Source of the DNA: Pontibacter sp. E15-1 | GTDB lineage: Bacteria > Bacteroidota > Bacteroidia > Cytophagales > Hymenobacteraceae | Assembly: GCF_022601975.1 (NCBI RefSeq) | Contig: NZ_JAKVIR010000005.1 | Span: 80,318-144,317 of the forward strand | Direction of reading: 5' to 3' | Length of the DNA stretch: 64,000 bases | Part shown: in pieces, positions 18,301 through 26,909 of the stretch | How the letters are laid out: every line of letters starts with the position of its first letter | Numbering within the stretch: position 1 is the stretch's first letter | Position numbers and translations under genes: made by a program | Notes under the pieces: generated by a model | Told to the model about the DNA's origin: nothing | Database searches by the model: none | The model's input: the letters and a program-made list of their open reading frames with translations, nothing else

Positions 18301-19170
18301 ATGAAAGTACTGGTTATAGGGGGCACCGGCACGGTAGGCTCTCATGTAGTGAAGGAACTGTTGGCCCGAAACGCCGACGTGACTGTGCTCACCCGCAGCG
18401 AGGAGCATGCACACGAGTTGCCCCAAGGCACCCACAGCGCGGTTGGCGACCTGCTCGACCCCACCACCGTGCGCTCTGTCTTTAAAGGGATGGAGGGTGT
18501 GTTTATGCTGAATCCCGTTAGCACGACAGAAACCAGCCTGGGGCTCTTTGCCCTAAATGGTGCCCAGATGGCAGGGGTGCGGCATATGGTCTATATGTCG
18601 GTGCACCAGGTGGACCAGGCGGTGCACTTACCCCATTTCGGCTCCAAGATTCCGGTGGAGATGGCCCTCAAAGCATCGGGTATGGACTATACCATCTTAC
18701 GCCCAAACAACTTCTTTCAAAACGACAACTGGTTTACGGAAGCCCTCCAGCAGCATGGCGTGTATCCGCAGCCCATCGGCAGCAAGGGCCTCTCGCGCGT
18801 CGATACCCGGGATATTGCCGAGGCGGCGGCCATCGCCCTCACCGAGCAGGGCCATTCCGGAAAAACATACAACCTAGTGGGCCCCGAACCCCTGACCGGA
18901 CCCCAAACCGCAGAAATCTGGCAGAAGGTATTGGGCAAGCCCATCGTGTACGGTGGCGATGACCTTGATGCCTGGGAACAGCAGACGCTGCAGTACATGG
19001 AGCCCTGGAAGGTGTTTGACTTTAAACTGATGTATGAATTCTTCCAGAAAAACGGTTTCAAGGGCACTGCAGAAGACGTCGACCACTTGACAAAACTGCT
19101 GGGCCATGCACCGCGCACCTTCGAGAAATTTGTTCAGGAAACAGCAGAGCAGTGGAAATCTGCCGCCTGA
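18301..19170 (+). CDS. NmrA-type NAD(P)-binding atypical SDR
   Basis: A 289-residue cytosolic protein with the Rossmann motif GGTGTVG at 8-14 right after the first strand MKVLVI, which is typical of NmrA/HSCARG and NAD(P)H-quinone reductase-like proteins. The ILRPNNFFQN segment (about 138-147) and the DTRDIAEAAA segment (about 163-172) are the usual family landmarks. There is no classical YxxxK pair; the family uses other residues or only senses NAD(P). The substrate is unknown. The gene stands alone. Confidence 0.82.
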   Translation: MKVLVIGGTGTVGSHVVKELLARNADVTVLTRSEEHAHELPQGTHSAVGDLLDPTTVRSVFKGMEGVFMLNPVSTTETSLGLFALNGAQMAGVRHMVYMSVHQVDQAVHLPHFGSKIPVEMALKASGMDYTILRPNNFFQNDNWFTEALQQHGVYPQPIGSKGLSRVDTRDIAEAAAIALTEQGHSGKTYNLVGPEPLTGPQTAEIWQKVLGKPIVYGGDDLDAWEQQTLQYMEPWKVFDFKLMYEFFQKNGFKGTAEDVDHLTKLLGHAPRTFEKFVQETAEQWKSAA

Positions 19171-19277
19171 GAAAGGTTAAAAATGCGTTTGCTGGACTGA
19201 GGTATGATTTTTCAAAAACATGCCGCAGGACCTGGGAGCAGGTATAACAGGCCATGCCCCTTAGCACTGCCTGATTC

Positions 19278-19958
19278 CTATTGCCGGATGATTTTACCGT
19301 CTTCCATCTCAATCACGCGGCCTGTGTTCTCAGCGAAGCTCTGATCGTGCGTCACGATGAGCAGGGTTTGGTTGTGCGCTACCGTCAGATCCTTGAAAAT
19401 GTCAAACACCAAATCGCTGTTTTTGGTATCCAGGTTGCCGGTCGGTTCGTCGCCCATGATAATCTGCGGATCGTTGATGAGGGCGCGGGCAATAGCCACG
19501 CGCTGTTTCTCGCCCCCGGATATTTTGTAGGCGCTTTTCTCGGCCAGGTGGCCGATGTCTAGCATCTTTAGCCGTTCCATGGCGCGGTGCGCCACCTCCT
19601 CTTCGCTGTGTTTGTTCAGCTTGATGCCAGGCAGCATCACGTTCCGCAACACCGTGAACTCATTGAGCAGGTAATGAAACTGGAACACAAAACCAATCTT
19701 CTCGTTTCGGATGCGCGCCAGATCGGCGTCTGTTTTGCCGGTCATCGGCACGTTGTCTATCAACAGCTCTCCGGTATAGTCGGTGTCCATGGTCGAGAGG
19801 ATGTAGAGCAGCGTGGACTTGCCCGAACCGGACTTTCCGATGACGGACGTAAACTCTCCTTTCTGAATAGTAAACGTAATATCAGTGAGCACATGTACCG
19901 TCACCGGGTCATGAAACTCCTTGTTGATGTGCCTGGCCTCCAGTATGATGTCGCTCAT
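19278..19958 (-). CDS. ABC transporter ATP-binding protein (LolD/MacB type)
   Basis: A 226-residue ATPase: Walker A GKSGSGKS near residues 40-47, signature ISGGEKQR near 145, Walker B IIMGDEPTGNLD near 165, and a conserved switch His in VTHDQSF. The DEPTGNLD form and Q-loop sequence are those of MacB/LolD ATPases that pair with FtsX-like permeases. It is the last gene of a three-gene leftward operon with the permease (1-base gap) and a membrane fusion protein. The module pushes periplasmic substrates (lipoproteins, peptides, macrolides) outward. Confidence 0.92.
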   Translation of the reverse strand: MSDIILEARHINKEFHDPVTVHVLTDITFTIQKGEFTSVIGKSGSGKSTLLYILSTMDTDYTGELLIDNVPMTGKTDADLARIRNEKIGFVFQFHYLLNEFTVLRNVMLPGIKLNKHSEEEVAHRAMERLKMLDIGHLAEKSAYKISGGEKQRVAIARALINDPQIIMGDEPTGNLDTKNSDLVFDIFKDLTVAHNQTLLIVTHDQSFAENTGRVIEMEDGKIIRQ

Positions 19959-19959
19959 G

Positions 19960-21219
19960 TTACTTGCCTCTTATAATTTCCACTGGGTCCACCCGACTCG
20001 CCTTTCGGGCCGGAAAAAAACCCGCCAGATACGTTGTGATCAGCGAGAACGAGCCGCCGATCATATAGAAGACCGGACTGTAGTTGACCGGAAACGTTTT
20101 GATGGTGGGCAGGGCGGGTGTGATAAACGGGATATGGTCGATGATGACCGAAAAGCCGAAGCCCAGCAGCAACCCGACCATACCTCCAAAAAAGCCGATG
20201 CTCAGGGCGATGATCAGGAAGATCATGTTCACGTCCTGGCCCGCAAACCCGGTGGCTTTCAGGATGGCAATGGAGTCCATCTTCTCATAAATCATCATGT
20301 TCAGGATATTAAAGATGCCGAAGCCTGCCACGATGAGCAGGGTCACGCCCACCGCATACGAGATCATCGTCCGGATATTGCTGCCGGTCTCAAACTGGGA
20401 GTTGGCGGTTTGGATATCCTCGGCATCAGCACTGAACAGGCGGCTATACTCTTTGGCCACCGCCGGAGCCTGGTTCAGGTCCTTGAGTTTTACCTGGATG
20501 TCAGTGAGGTAGTTGGCGGGCTTGCCGAGCAGTTTTTGGGTAGTGCTGATCGAGGCATAGCTCTGCACCTTGTCGATCTCCTGTATGCCCAACTGAAAGT
20601 AGCCCACCACCTTCAGCGAGAAGCGCTCGCCCTGCGCCGTGGTTACCTGCACCACGTCGCCCACATGGGCCACCAGAATATCGGCCAGGCCCTTTCCGAG
20701 GATGATGCTGTTGGCCACGTTCTTCACATCAATGGCCTTTCCGGCCGTCACGTAATCCTGAAAATGGAACAGCCTGCTCTCCGCCTCCACGTCGATGCCA
20801 TTGATGACGCCGGTGATATCGATGCTGCCCTCGTTGTAAAAAACCTGCGTCGTGAGTTTGGGTGCCACCCCCAGCACCCGGTCGTCGGCCTCCACTGCCT
20901 GCATAATCGGGCCGCTGTTGTAAATCTCCTGCCGGATGGTCCCCGCCTTTACAGACCGGATAAAATTGTAAGAGTTTTTGAAGGCAGGCGCCATGTTCAC
21001 GGGCTGGTTCTCGCTGGGTTTTATCTCGTTGTAGAGGCGCACGTGCGGGGTCCGGTTCAGGATCAGTCCGTCGAGTAGGTCGTTGAGGCCGTTCATAAAA
21101 CTGAGCAGCGTGATGAACATGGCGATACTGAATGTAACGCCCACCGCCGCCACCAGCGTTTGCCGCCAGCGCGCCAGCAGCAGCGACTTCGCTATGCCGA
21201 TGATGAGCCTGGCGTTCAT
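19960..21219 (-). CDS. MacB/LolE-type ABC permease
   Basis: A 419-residue inner-membrane protein. One membrane helix near residues 15-40 is followed by a large periplasmic MacB_PCD domain (about 60-270) and an FtsX domain with three helices (about 285-415). It ends with the family's DPVEIIRGK signature. The start overlaps the end of the upstream fusion-protein gene by 4 bases (ATGA), which implies translational coupling. Works with the neighbouring ATPase and fusion protein. Confidence 0.92.
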   Translation of the reverse strand: MNARLIIGIAKSLLLARWRQTLVAAVGVTFSIAMFITLLSFMNGLNDLLDGLILNRTPHVRLYNEIKPSENQPVNMAPAFKNSYNFIRSVKAGTIRQEIYNSGPIMQAVEADDRVLGVAPKLTTQVFYNEGSIDITGVINGIDVEAESRLFHFQDYVTAGKAIDVKNVANSIILGKGLADILVAHVGDVVQVTTAQGERFSLKVVGYFQLGIQEIDKVQSYASISTTQKLLGKPANYLTDIQVKLKDLNQAPAVAKEYSRLFSADAEDIQTANSQFETGSNIRTMISYAVGVTLLIVAGFGIFNILNMMIYEKMDSIAILKATGFAGQDVNMIFLIIALSIGFFGGMVGLLLGFGFSVIIDHIPFITPALPTIKTFPVNYSPVFYMIGGSFSLITTYLAGFFPARKASRVDPVEIIRGK

Positions 21220-22298
21220 GAGGCTGGCTTCACAATAACGTCCTCCCTGCCCAGGCCCTCCAGGATCTCCACTTTCTGATAGTCCCGCACGCCGGTCTCC
21301 ACTTTCACTTTGTCCCCGCTGTCCTTCAGCACAAACGCATCGTCGATCAGGTACTCTCGGGGGATGGTGAGCGCGTCCTTTTTGGTCTGGATGATGATGT
21401 TGGCCTCGGTGGTAAGGTTGGGGTATAGCGCAGGCGGACTGGTTACGAAGGAGGCCTCCACGGTAAAGGAACGGGTGCGCTCGTTCATGGCCGGGTTGAT
21501 TTTGTAGATTCTGGCCTCAAACACCTCTCCGCGGTAGCTGTCCAGGTTCAGGAGCACCTGTTGGCCGGGCTTCACGCGCGCGATGTCATACTCATCCACC
21601 TGCAGCTCCAGTATAAAAACGTTGGCGTCGCCGATGATGGCCACCGGACTCTGTGGGCTCACCATCTCCCCTTTCTCCTTCAGCACGCTGTATACCTTGC
21701 CGTCTGTCTCGCTCCGCAGGGTATACTCTTCAGACATGGTTTCGCTGATCTGCAGGTTTTTCTGTGCCTGCTTCTCTGCGAAGTCCAGCTGTTTTTTCAG
21801 GTCGTTGTACCGCAGTATGGCAGCGGCATAGGCAGTGGCTGCGTTCTTATAGTTTAGCTCCCGCTGTTCCAGTTCTACGCGCGTCCCGATCTGCTTTGCC
21901 CACAGGTTGCGCTGCCGCACCATCAGCAGCGAGTCATTGTTTTTTTTGCTCCTGGCAAGCTCTATAGCCTCGCGCAGCTCGTTTAGTTTCTCGGCATTGG
22001 CGCCCACGCGGGCATAGGCGGCGGCGATCCGGGCGTTCTCGGTACTAAGTCGGGCAGCCTCATTCTCGATTTTCAGCAAGGGATCTCCCCTTTGCACGGT
22101 GTCGCCCTCCGTCACGAGCAGCGCCTGTATAACGCCACTCACCTTCGGGAAGACCTGATACTGCGCCTTGCTTTTCACCACCCCCGAGGCATACACTGCT
22201 TCTGAGATGTCCTCTACGGTTGGCTGTGTTTTATCCTGCTTGCCGCTACAGGAGGCAAAGAGTATAAAGAGCAGAATCAGTCTTCCAAATCGTTTCAT
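21216..22298 (-). CDS. HlyD/MacA-type membrane fusion lipoprotein
   Basis: A 360-residue periplasmic adaptor. The signal peptide ends in a lipobox, LFASC with Cys at about 18. Then come a biotinyl-lipoyl-like half (VFPKVSGVIQALLVTEGDTVQRGDPL), a long alpha-helical hairpin (about 75-165), a second lipoyl half, and beta-barrel and membrane-proximal domains. It is first in the operon with the MacB-like permease and ATPase, and would bridge the pump to the outer membrane. No TolC-like gene is next to it. Two direct repeats that may be operator sites lie about 90-120 bases upstream. Confidence 0.9.
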   Translation of the reverse strand: MKRFGRLILLFILFASCSGKQDKTQPTVEDISEAVYASGVVKSKAQYQVFPKVSGVIQALLVTEGDTVQRGDPLLKIENEAARLSTENARIAAAYARVGANAEKLNELREAIELARSKKNNDSLLMVRQRNLWAKQIGTRVELEQRELNYKNAATAYAAAILRYNDLKKQLDFAEKQAQKNLQISETMSEEYTLRSETDGKVYSVLKEKGEMVSPQSPVAIIGDANVFILELQVDEYDIARVKPGQQVLLNLDSYRGEVFEARIYKINPAMNERTRSFTVEASFVTSPPALYPNLTTEANIIIQTKKDALTIPREYLIDDAFVLKDSGDKVKVETGVRDYQKVEILEGLGREDVIVKPAS

Positions 22299-22388
22299 AC
22301 GCCGTTCAATTTCAGGTATAGCACCTCCGGTGGTTACGGGTTATCCCGGGCTCAACTACGTTCGCACGTTCTGGCCGTTGCGATAGGT

Positions 22389-22416
22389 GGGTATACCCCA
22401 TGTAAGTATACCCCAT
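22389..22416. repeat. Direct repeat upstream of the MacA-like operon
   Basis: GTATACCCCAT occurs at 22391-22401 and again at 22406-22416, spaced 15 bases apart, and the first copy is part of a GGGTATACCC palindrome (22389-22398). Tandem sites like this could bind an activator or repressor of the leftward efflux operon. The same core motif is over-represented throughout the window, so it may instead be background. The rest of 22299-22598 (300 bases) holds only the terminator listed next. Confidence 0.35.
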
Positions 22417-22539
22417 TTTAGATATACGTACGGCAAAAACCACATCTTTACTAAATTGTGTACCTCACATTGGTTAATCTCTGGTTTGCCTACGCGTTAG
22501 CGCGTGTGGTATACAAGGATTATACATGCCGCTTGATAC

Positions 22540-22572
22540 AAAAAAAGGTGCCTCCTAATTAAGAAGACACCT
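22540..22572 (-). terminator. Terminator of the sigma/anti-sigma operon
   Basis: Read on the minus strand, AGGTGTCTTCT pairs with AGGAGGCACCT (11 pairs, two of them G-U), followed by a run of T (plus-strand A run at 22540-22546). It lies 26 bases past the anti-sigma stop codon. Confidence 0.8.
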
Positions 22573-22598
22573 GTGTAATTTGGTTTACAGTCAATACG

Positions 22599-23216
22599 TT
22601 ATACCACGCTCAGCCGTTGCAGGATAGCCTTGCATGGCTCTCGGGAGGTGACATGCACCCGGTGCGGGGTGTCCAGGGGCACGGCAAAGTAATCTCCCGA
22701 TGCCAATGGGTATGTTTTGCCGCCGCATATCATGTCGCAGGTGCCCTCCAAAATAAGGAAGCGCTCGTACTCTTCGTGGTGTTTTTCCTCGTCTGTACCA
22801 TCCTGCACCCAGAGAATGGCTGTGGTGGCGACGGGGGTATAGCCTATGACTTTGGCATAGATGTTTTCCGCATCAGATGGCAAAACCATATCCGGGCGAT
22901 CCAGCCAGGCCGCGTAGTCGGCAGGGCGTGAGGTAGGCGTAACCACGGGCGGCGACGAGGGAAGTTCGCCCTGTTTCATGCGCTCCAGGTAGTCAATGGT
23001 GGCAAGCACCATCGGCTTGACAATATTGCGGGGCGCCACGGCGTGGGCCACGGCATAGCGTTCTACCACCTTGCGGATAGTTGCCAGTTCCTCCCGCACA
23101 GCCGCGTGCTCTCTGGCCATTTGCTCCACGGCACGGGTTTCCTCCGGTTCGGTGGCCCCCATCACGTAAAGTTCTAAAACTCCGGATTCTATAAATTCGG
23201 TAATGGAAGGAATCAT
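22599..23216 (-). CDS. Soluble anti-sigma factor with C-terminal cupin (ChrR-like)
   Basis: A 205-residue cytosolic protein. Residues 1-60 resemble the sigma-binding half of RskA-type anti-sigma factors (ESGVLELYVMGATEPEE, then two helices). Residues 115-205 are a cupin barrel with candidate metal ligands His146, His147 and Glu151 in the HHEEYERFLILEG strand and His185 near the end. There is no membrane segment, so the cupin replaces the membrane-spanning sensor. In ChrR, a cupin senses oxidative or singlet-oxygen stress; the signal here is unknown. The start overlaps the upstream sigma gene by 4 bases. Confidence 0.82.
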   Translation of the reverse strand: MIPSITEFIESGVLELYVMGATEPEETRAVEQMAREHAAVREELATIRKVVERYAVAHAVAPRNIVKPMVLATIDYLERMKQGELPSSPPVVTPTSRPADYAAWLDRPDMVLPSDAENIYAKVIGYTPVATTAILWVQDGTDEEKHHEEYERFLILEGTCDMICGGKTYPLASGDYFAVPLDTPHRVHVTSREPCKAILQRLSVV

Positions 23217-23752
23217 GCTGAATGTTCGGCTCGTAGGTGTTGAAAAGCTTTTTTAATCCGTAAACGTAACGTTTCGATGGTGATGCCGAGCTGCGCGGCA
23301 GCCTCGGTACAGGTGCATCCTTTCAGGTATATCAGCTCAAGCGCCTCGCGCTCCTGCGGCTCCAGGTGGCAGGGCAGTTGTTTTGCCTCAACCCACATGT
23401 TCGCTTGCGGCTTTGCGGCTCCTTCCGTGTCAGGCGCTGAGGGACCCTCCGCCATCTGCTGGTAATTTCCCCGCTTGAGGGTCTCGAGGGCAATACCCCT
23501 GGCAATGGCCAGACCCCAGATCAGGAACCTGCCTTTGGATGCGTCATATACTTTAATCCGCGACCAAATGGCCACGAAAGTCTCCTGCAGCACCTCCTCC
23601 GCCATATGCTGGTCTGGCACTATTCTGGAAATCACGCCTAACATGACGGGGGCGTAGGCATCGTATAGCAACCCGAGCACTTCCTGCCTCCCCTGTTGCA
23701 GCGCAGCCATCAGGCTTTGCTCCGTTTCTCCCTGAAGATTAATTCCTGGCAT
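23213..23752 (-). CDS. ECF-family RNA polymerase sigma factor
   Basis: A 179-residue sigma-70 family protein. Region 2 (about 20-90) has the usual LLYDAYAPVML start and AEEVLQETFVAIW; region 4 (about 130-175) has LIYLKGCTCTEAAAQLGI and a recognition helix with ETLRLRIKKAFQHLR. It is the SigK-like type that pairs with RskA anti-sigmas. Its gene overlaps the cupin anti-sigma gene by 4 bases, so the two are translated together, and the unit probably controls its own promoter. Confidence 0.92.
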   Translation of the reverse strand: MPGINLQGETEQSLMAALQQGRQEVLGLLYDAYAPVMLGVISRIVPDQHMAEEVLQETFVAIWSRIKVYDASKGRFLIWGLAIARGIALETLKRGNYQQMAEGPSAPDTEGAAKPQANMWVEAKQLPCHLEPQEREALELIYLKGCTCTEAAAQLGITIETLRLRIKKAFQHLRAEHSA

Positions 23753-24131
23753 AAATGTATTTCTTCCGGCAACGGCTCTGAACCATGTATCTGACCAATA
23801 TAAATGAGGAGAATGCGGCTAAAAGTAAACAACTCTGTTTATATAACCTATACCTCCGGCTTTACTTTTGTGCTGATTAAGCCAATTACCTGTGATTGTG
23901 GATGATGTGTGATGTATAATCAAAATATACACGCTTTTAACGGGTTAACTCTGCTATGTGTTTGTACACAGATCATCTTTAGCGCAAAAAAGTGCTGTGT
24001 GTTAAAATTTAGCACAACGGTGCCTGACGCCGATAACCTAGCGCCTTGATCTTTCCGTACAACGGAGTAGCCCGCAAAGGCGGGGAAGGTGAGCAGTCTC
24101 ATCATGTACTAAAAAATAAAACCAGCATACG
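23753..24131. other. Intergenic region with two small hairpins
   Basis: 379 bases between the leftward sigma gene and a rightward small gene. Near the right end, two stable little hairpins follow one another: TCCGT/ACGGA with an ACA loop (24054-24066) and CCCGC/GCGGG with an AAAG loop (24071-24084). They would lie in the 5' leader of the next gene if its promoter is upstream of them. No known riboswitch was recognised. Confidence 0.4.
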
Positions 24132-24416
24132 ATGTCAATTAACCACGATCACAGCGACAAAGAACTTAAAAAGCAAGCCGACCAGGAGAAAAGCGCAACC
24201 GAAGAGAAAAAGAGTCAAACCGGCCCAGTGGCAGGCGGCGCAGACAATACCCGGGGCGAGAACACGTCGGGCAGCAAGGTGGCAAACAGCGACCAGGCAA
24301 ACCTGAGCACGACCACCCGCGGTGCCGACAGCACGGACAAAGAGTTTCGCAACGATCAGCCCGATGCCAGCACACTCAAAAAACACAAAAGCAACGAGGA
24401 CCTGGCAAACGAATAA
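24132..24416 (+). CDS. Small disordered hydrophilic protein
   Basis: A 94-residue protein rich in Asn, Asp, Lys, Ser, Thr and Gly, with no Trp, Tyr or Cys and a single Phe, so it should be intrinsically disordered. Two imperfect internal repeats (GGADNTRGE and TTRGADSTDKE) are visible. The composition is like that of stress or desiccation-related hydrophilins, but no family is recognised. The ATG follows a candidate structured leader, and a terminator follows the stop, which supports a real, separate gene. Confidence 0.55.
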   Translation: MSINHDHSDKELKKQADQEKSATEEKKSQTGPVAGGADNTRGENTSGSKVANSDQANLSTTTRGADSTDKEFRNDQPDASTLKKHKSNEDLANE

Positions 24417-24455
24417 CAACTAAAGAAAGCGGAGAACCACTTTCGCTTCTCAGAC

Positions 24456-24504
24456 AAAAGACCTGCCAACCGGCGGGTCTTTTGCATTAACGCCGGCTGG
24501 CAGG
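24456..24504 (+). terminator. Terminator with an overlapping alternative hairpin
   Basis: AAAAGACCTGCC (24456-24467) pairs with GGCGGGTCTTTT (24472-24483) across an AACC loop, a classic terminator for the small gene upstream. A second, competing stem pairs CCTGCCAACCGGCG (24462-24475) with CGCCGGCTGGCAGG (24491-24504), 14 positions with one mismatch. The two cannot form together. Confidence 0.7.
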
Positions 24505-24572
24505 TTTCGATGGTCTTCTTTCAAACGCTCCTTCCGAATTTCTAAGTTGCGGCGCTTGTGCTTTTAACTTCC

Positions 24573-24580
24573 TATCTTCG
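24573..24580 (+). promoter_or_regulatory. Candidate -7 box (TATCTTCG)
   Basis: TATCTTCG resembles the TAnnTTTG -7 box with a TTG at 24547 upstream, at wider than usual spacing (23 bases). It would serve the gene starting at 24659 with a leader of about 75 bases. Confidence 0.35.
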
Positions 24581-24658
24581 TGCCGCCACTACCGCCTGAG
24601 GGCAGTAGCTTGTTGCGCACCTATACCGTAGCGCTTTAACTTTACAGGGAATTAACCG

Positions 24659-25093
24659 ATGAGAATAGTAGGGAACATCAACCAGATCAAGCAGAAACGG
24701 GACAGCGAAAACCGCGACGTTGAAGTGCATCTGGACAAAATCGAGTACATCACCCACAAAAAAGACGGCAAATATGACCAACCCTTCGATTATATTGATG
24801 AGTTGGAAACCCCGCTGGTCATCACCGGCGATTGCCTTGCCCGAAGCTCCTCCCCCACATCGCATCTGGAAGAAGGAGAAAGCGAGTTTTATGTGTTCCG
24901 AAAAACAGGCGATGCCTATGAGAAAGACGAAAACAGCCTTTTGACGCTTACCATGACGTATGATTTCGACGCGAACGTAAACATCCTGACAGCCAGCACC
25001 TATACCGTCACCCTCTCGAACGAGGCGTTCCAGCAGCTGAAAAGCGATCGGGCCAAAGCCAGGAGAAAAAAGAACAGCAGAAAGAATCGATAA
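24659..25093 (+). CDS. Hypothetical protein
   Basis: A 144-residue soluble protein with no signal peptide. It is charged, with a predicted beta-rich middle (LVITGDCLARSS, EFYVFRK, LLTLTMTYDF, VNILTASTYTVTL) and a strongly basic C-terminal tail (residues 130-144, Lys/Arg/Asn-rich), as if it bound nucleic acid or acidic surfaces. I do not recognise the family. It is convergent with the dTDP-rhamnose gene. Confidence 0.6.
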   Translation: MRIVGNINQIKQKRDSENRDVEVHLDKIEYITHKKDGKYDQPFDYIDELETPLVITGDCLARSSSPTSHLEEGESEFYVFRKTGDAYEKDENSLLTLTMTYDFDANVNILTASTYTVTLSNEAFQQLKSDRAKARRKKNSRKNR

Positions 25094-25186
25094 CTCCGCT
25101 TGCCCCATTCATTGGCGCACTTCCCCTTAAAGAGCACTATGCCATACCATACCTATTGGCAGACGGCTTACTTTTATAGAAGCGAG

Positions 25187-26056
25187 TTACAGGCTTTCCG
25201 CGGACTCCATTTTGGCCAAGCAGGTTTTCAGGCTGTCGCGCCAGTAGGGTATGGCAAGATCGAGGTTTTGCTTGATTTTAGACTTGTCCATCACCGAGTA
25301 TGCAGGCCGTTTTGCTTTGGTCACGTACTCGGCTGTGCGGACTGGCACCACCCGCACCTGTACCCCACTGATGTCAAAAATGGCCTTTGCGAAGTCATAC
25401 CACGAAGTCAGCCCCTCGTTGCTGTAGTGGTATAGGCCGTAGGCCTGGCTGTTGGTTTCCATGATCCGCAGGATGGCTTTTGCCAGGTCAATGGCATACG
25501 TCGGGGTGCCGATCTGGTCCCAGATAACGCGCAACTCGTCCCGCTCGCGGCCAAACTTTAGCATCGTTTTCACGAAGTTACCGCCGAACTCCGAATAGAG
25601 CCAGCTTGTTCGGAGTATAAAGTAGTGGTTCAGGTACTCGGGTATGGCCAGTTCACCCTCCATTTTGCTGGCCCCATACATGTTCACCGGGCTGGTCGCG
25701 TCGGTTTCAGCCAAAGGGTGCAAGTCGTTTCCGGAGAAGACAAAATCCGTGGAGATATGGATGAGCGTGGTCCCGAACTCCCGGCACAGCTGGCTCAGGC
25801 TGATTACACCGTCGCGGTTGATGCGCAAGCTTTTTTCGGGCTCGTCCTCGGCTTTGTCCACGGCGGTATAGGCGGCGCAATTGATGCAGTAGTCGGGCTG
25901 GTGCGCCTCAAACGCCACACGCAGCGAAGCCGCGTCTGCAATGTCGGCCTGCTCCCTCGACAGGAATACAAGTTGTGCCGCGCCCTTTTCCGGGGCAACT
26001 GCCTGCAGGCACTGCCCTAATTGCCCCGTGGCGCCTATAACGATTGCTTTGCTCAT
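25187..26056 (-). CDS. rfbD: dTDP-4-dehydrorhamnose reductase
   Basis: The last step of dTDP-L-rhamnose synthesis, using NAD(P)H in the cytosol. Residues 1-20 hold the Rossmann motif GATGQLGQ; NCAAYTAVDKAE (the family signature) is near 66-77, STDFVF near 100, and the catalytic YGASKMEGE motif near 128. The open frame extends 14 codons further upstream, but MSKAIVIGATG at 26056 is the natural start for this family. The rfbA, B and C genes are not in the window, so the pathway is split. Confidence 0.92.
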   Translation of the reverse strand: MSKAIVIGATGQLGQCLQAVAPEKGAAQLVFLSREQADIADAASLRVAFEAHQPDYCINCAAYTAVDKAEDEPEKSLRINRDGVISLSQLCREFGTTLIHISTDFVFSGNDLHPLAETDATSPVNMYGASKMEGELAIPEYLNHYFILRTSWLYSEFGGNFVKTMLKFGRERDELRVIWDQIGTPTYAIDLAKAILRIMETNSQAYGLYHYSNEGLTSWYDFAKAIFDISGVQVRVVPVRTAEYVTKAKRPAYSVMDKSKIKQNLDLAIPYWRDSLKTCLAKMESAESL

Positions 26057-26174
26057 ATACTCTGGATTGGTCACTGTTTCCGATGCGTTCAGAAACAAAG
26101 GTAAGGCTCCGGGGCGTATTTCAAAACGCAGTTGGCCAACCTCCCCATTTTTCCGGCGAAGCAGTGGTGCATTT

Positions 26175-26909
26175 CTACGTCCAGCGGCTCAGAAACTGGT
26201 TGAAAGTCTCTTTATACTGATCGCTCACGGGAAGGCTGGTTTCCCCGATTTGCACTTTCCCCCTCGACACGGCCGTGATCTTGTCGAGAGCCACAATGTA
26301 GGACCGGTGAATGCGCATGAACCGTTTGGCTGGCAGCTTCTCTTCCAGGGCTTTCAGGCTTGTGAGCGAGAGCACCGGTTTGGACTCATGCGCCAGGTGC
26401 ACCTTCACATAGTCTTTTAACCCCTCGATGTATAGGATGTCGCTGAAAGCGATGCGCACCAGCTGGTACTCCACTTTCAGGAACAGGTACTCTTCCTCGG
26501 CCGGGGTGGCGGGCGGTTGGGCAGGCTTCAGCATCAGGGAGGCGTAGGCCTGCGCCTTGCTGGCCGCTTTCAGGAAGTCGGCATAGTTGAAGGGCTTCAC
26601 CAGATAATCCAGCGCGTCCACTTTATACCCCTCCAGCGCATACTGGCTGAAGGCCGTCGTGAAAATGATGCGCGGGCCGAGGCCATACTCGCCCTTGTCC
26701 AGCACCCTGGCCAGTTCGATGCCGCTCAGGTCCGGCATCTGAATATCCAGAAACACCAGGTCCACGGGTTGGGCGTGCAGCCCCTGCAAGGCCTCCACAG
26801 CGCTGGCGTAGCGCCCCACCAGCTGCAGGAAAGGCGTCTGTTCGATAAAGGCGGCGATCATACCCAGCGCCAGGGGCTCGTCGTCCACGGCAATGCATTT
26901 CAGTATCAT
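26175..26909 (-). CDS. LytTR-type response regulator
   Basis: A 244-residue regulator. The N-terminal receiver has the acidic pocket DDE at 9-11 and phospho-acceptor Asp55 in FLDIQMP. Residues about 140-240 are a LytTR DNA-binding domain with the typical FLKVEYQLVRIAFSDILYIEG opening and HRSYIVALDKI core. It is co-transcribed with, and overlaps by 4 bases, the upstream LytS-like kinase gene. LytTR regulators often control cell-surface, polysaccharide or outer-membrane genes; the large receptor gene lies divergently on the other side of the kinase. Confidence 0.93.
   Translation of the reverse strand: MILKCIAVDDEPLALGMIAAFIEQTPFLQLVGRYASAVEALQGLHAQPVDLVFLDIQMPDLSGIELARVLDKGEYGLGPRIIFTTAFSQYALEGYKVDALDYLVKPFNYADFLKAASKAQAYASLMLKPAQPPATPAEEEYLFLKVEYQLVRIAFSDILYIEGLKDYVKVHLAHESKPVLSLTSLKALEEKLPAKRFMRIHRSYIVALDKITAVSRGKVQIGETSLPVSDQYKETFNQFLSRWT

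Noticed and set aside
19921..21078. 385-codon frame opposite the MacB-like permease gene
   Set aside because: The minus strand has a complete permease with family features and coupled neighbours; the plus-strand frame is a shadow with His- and Gly-rich composition.
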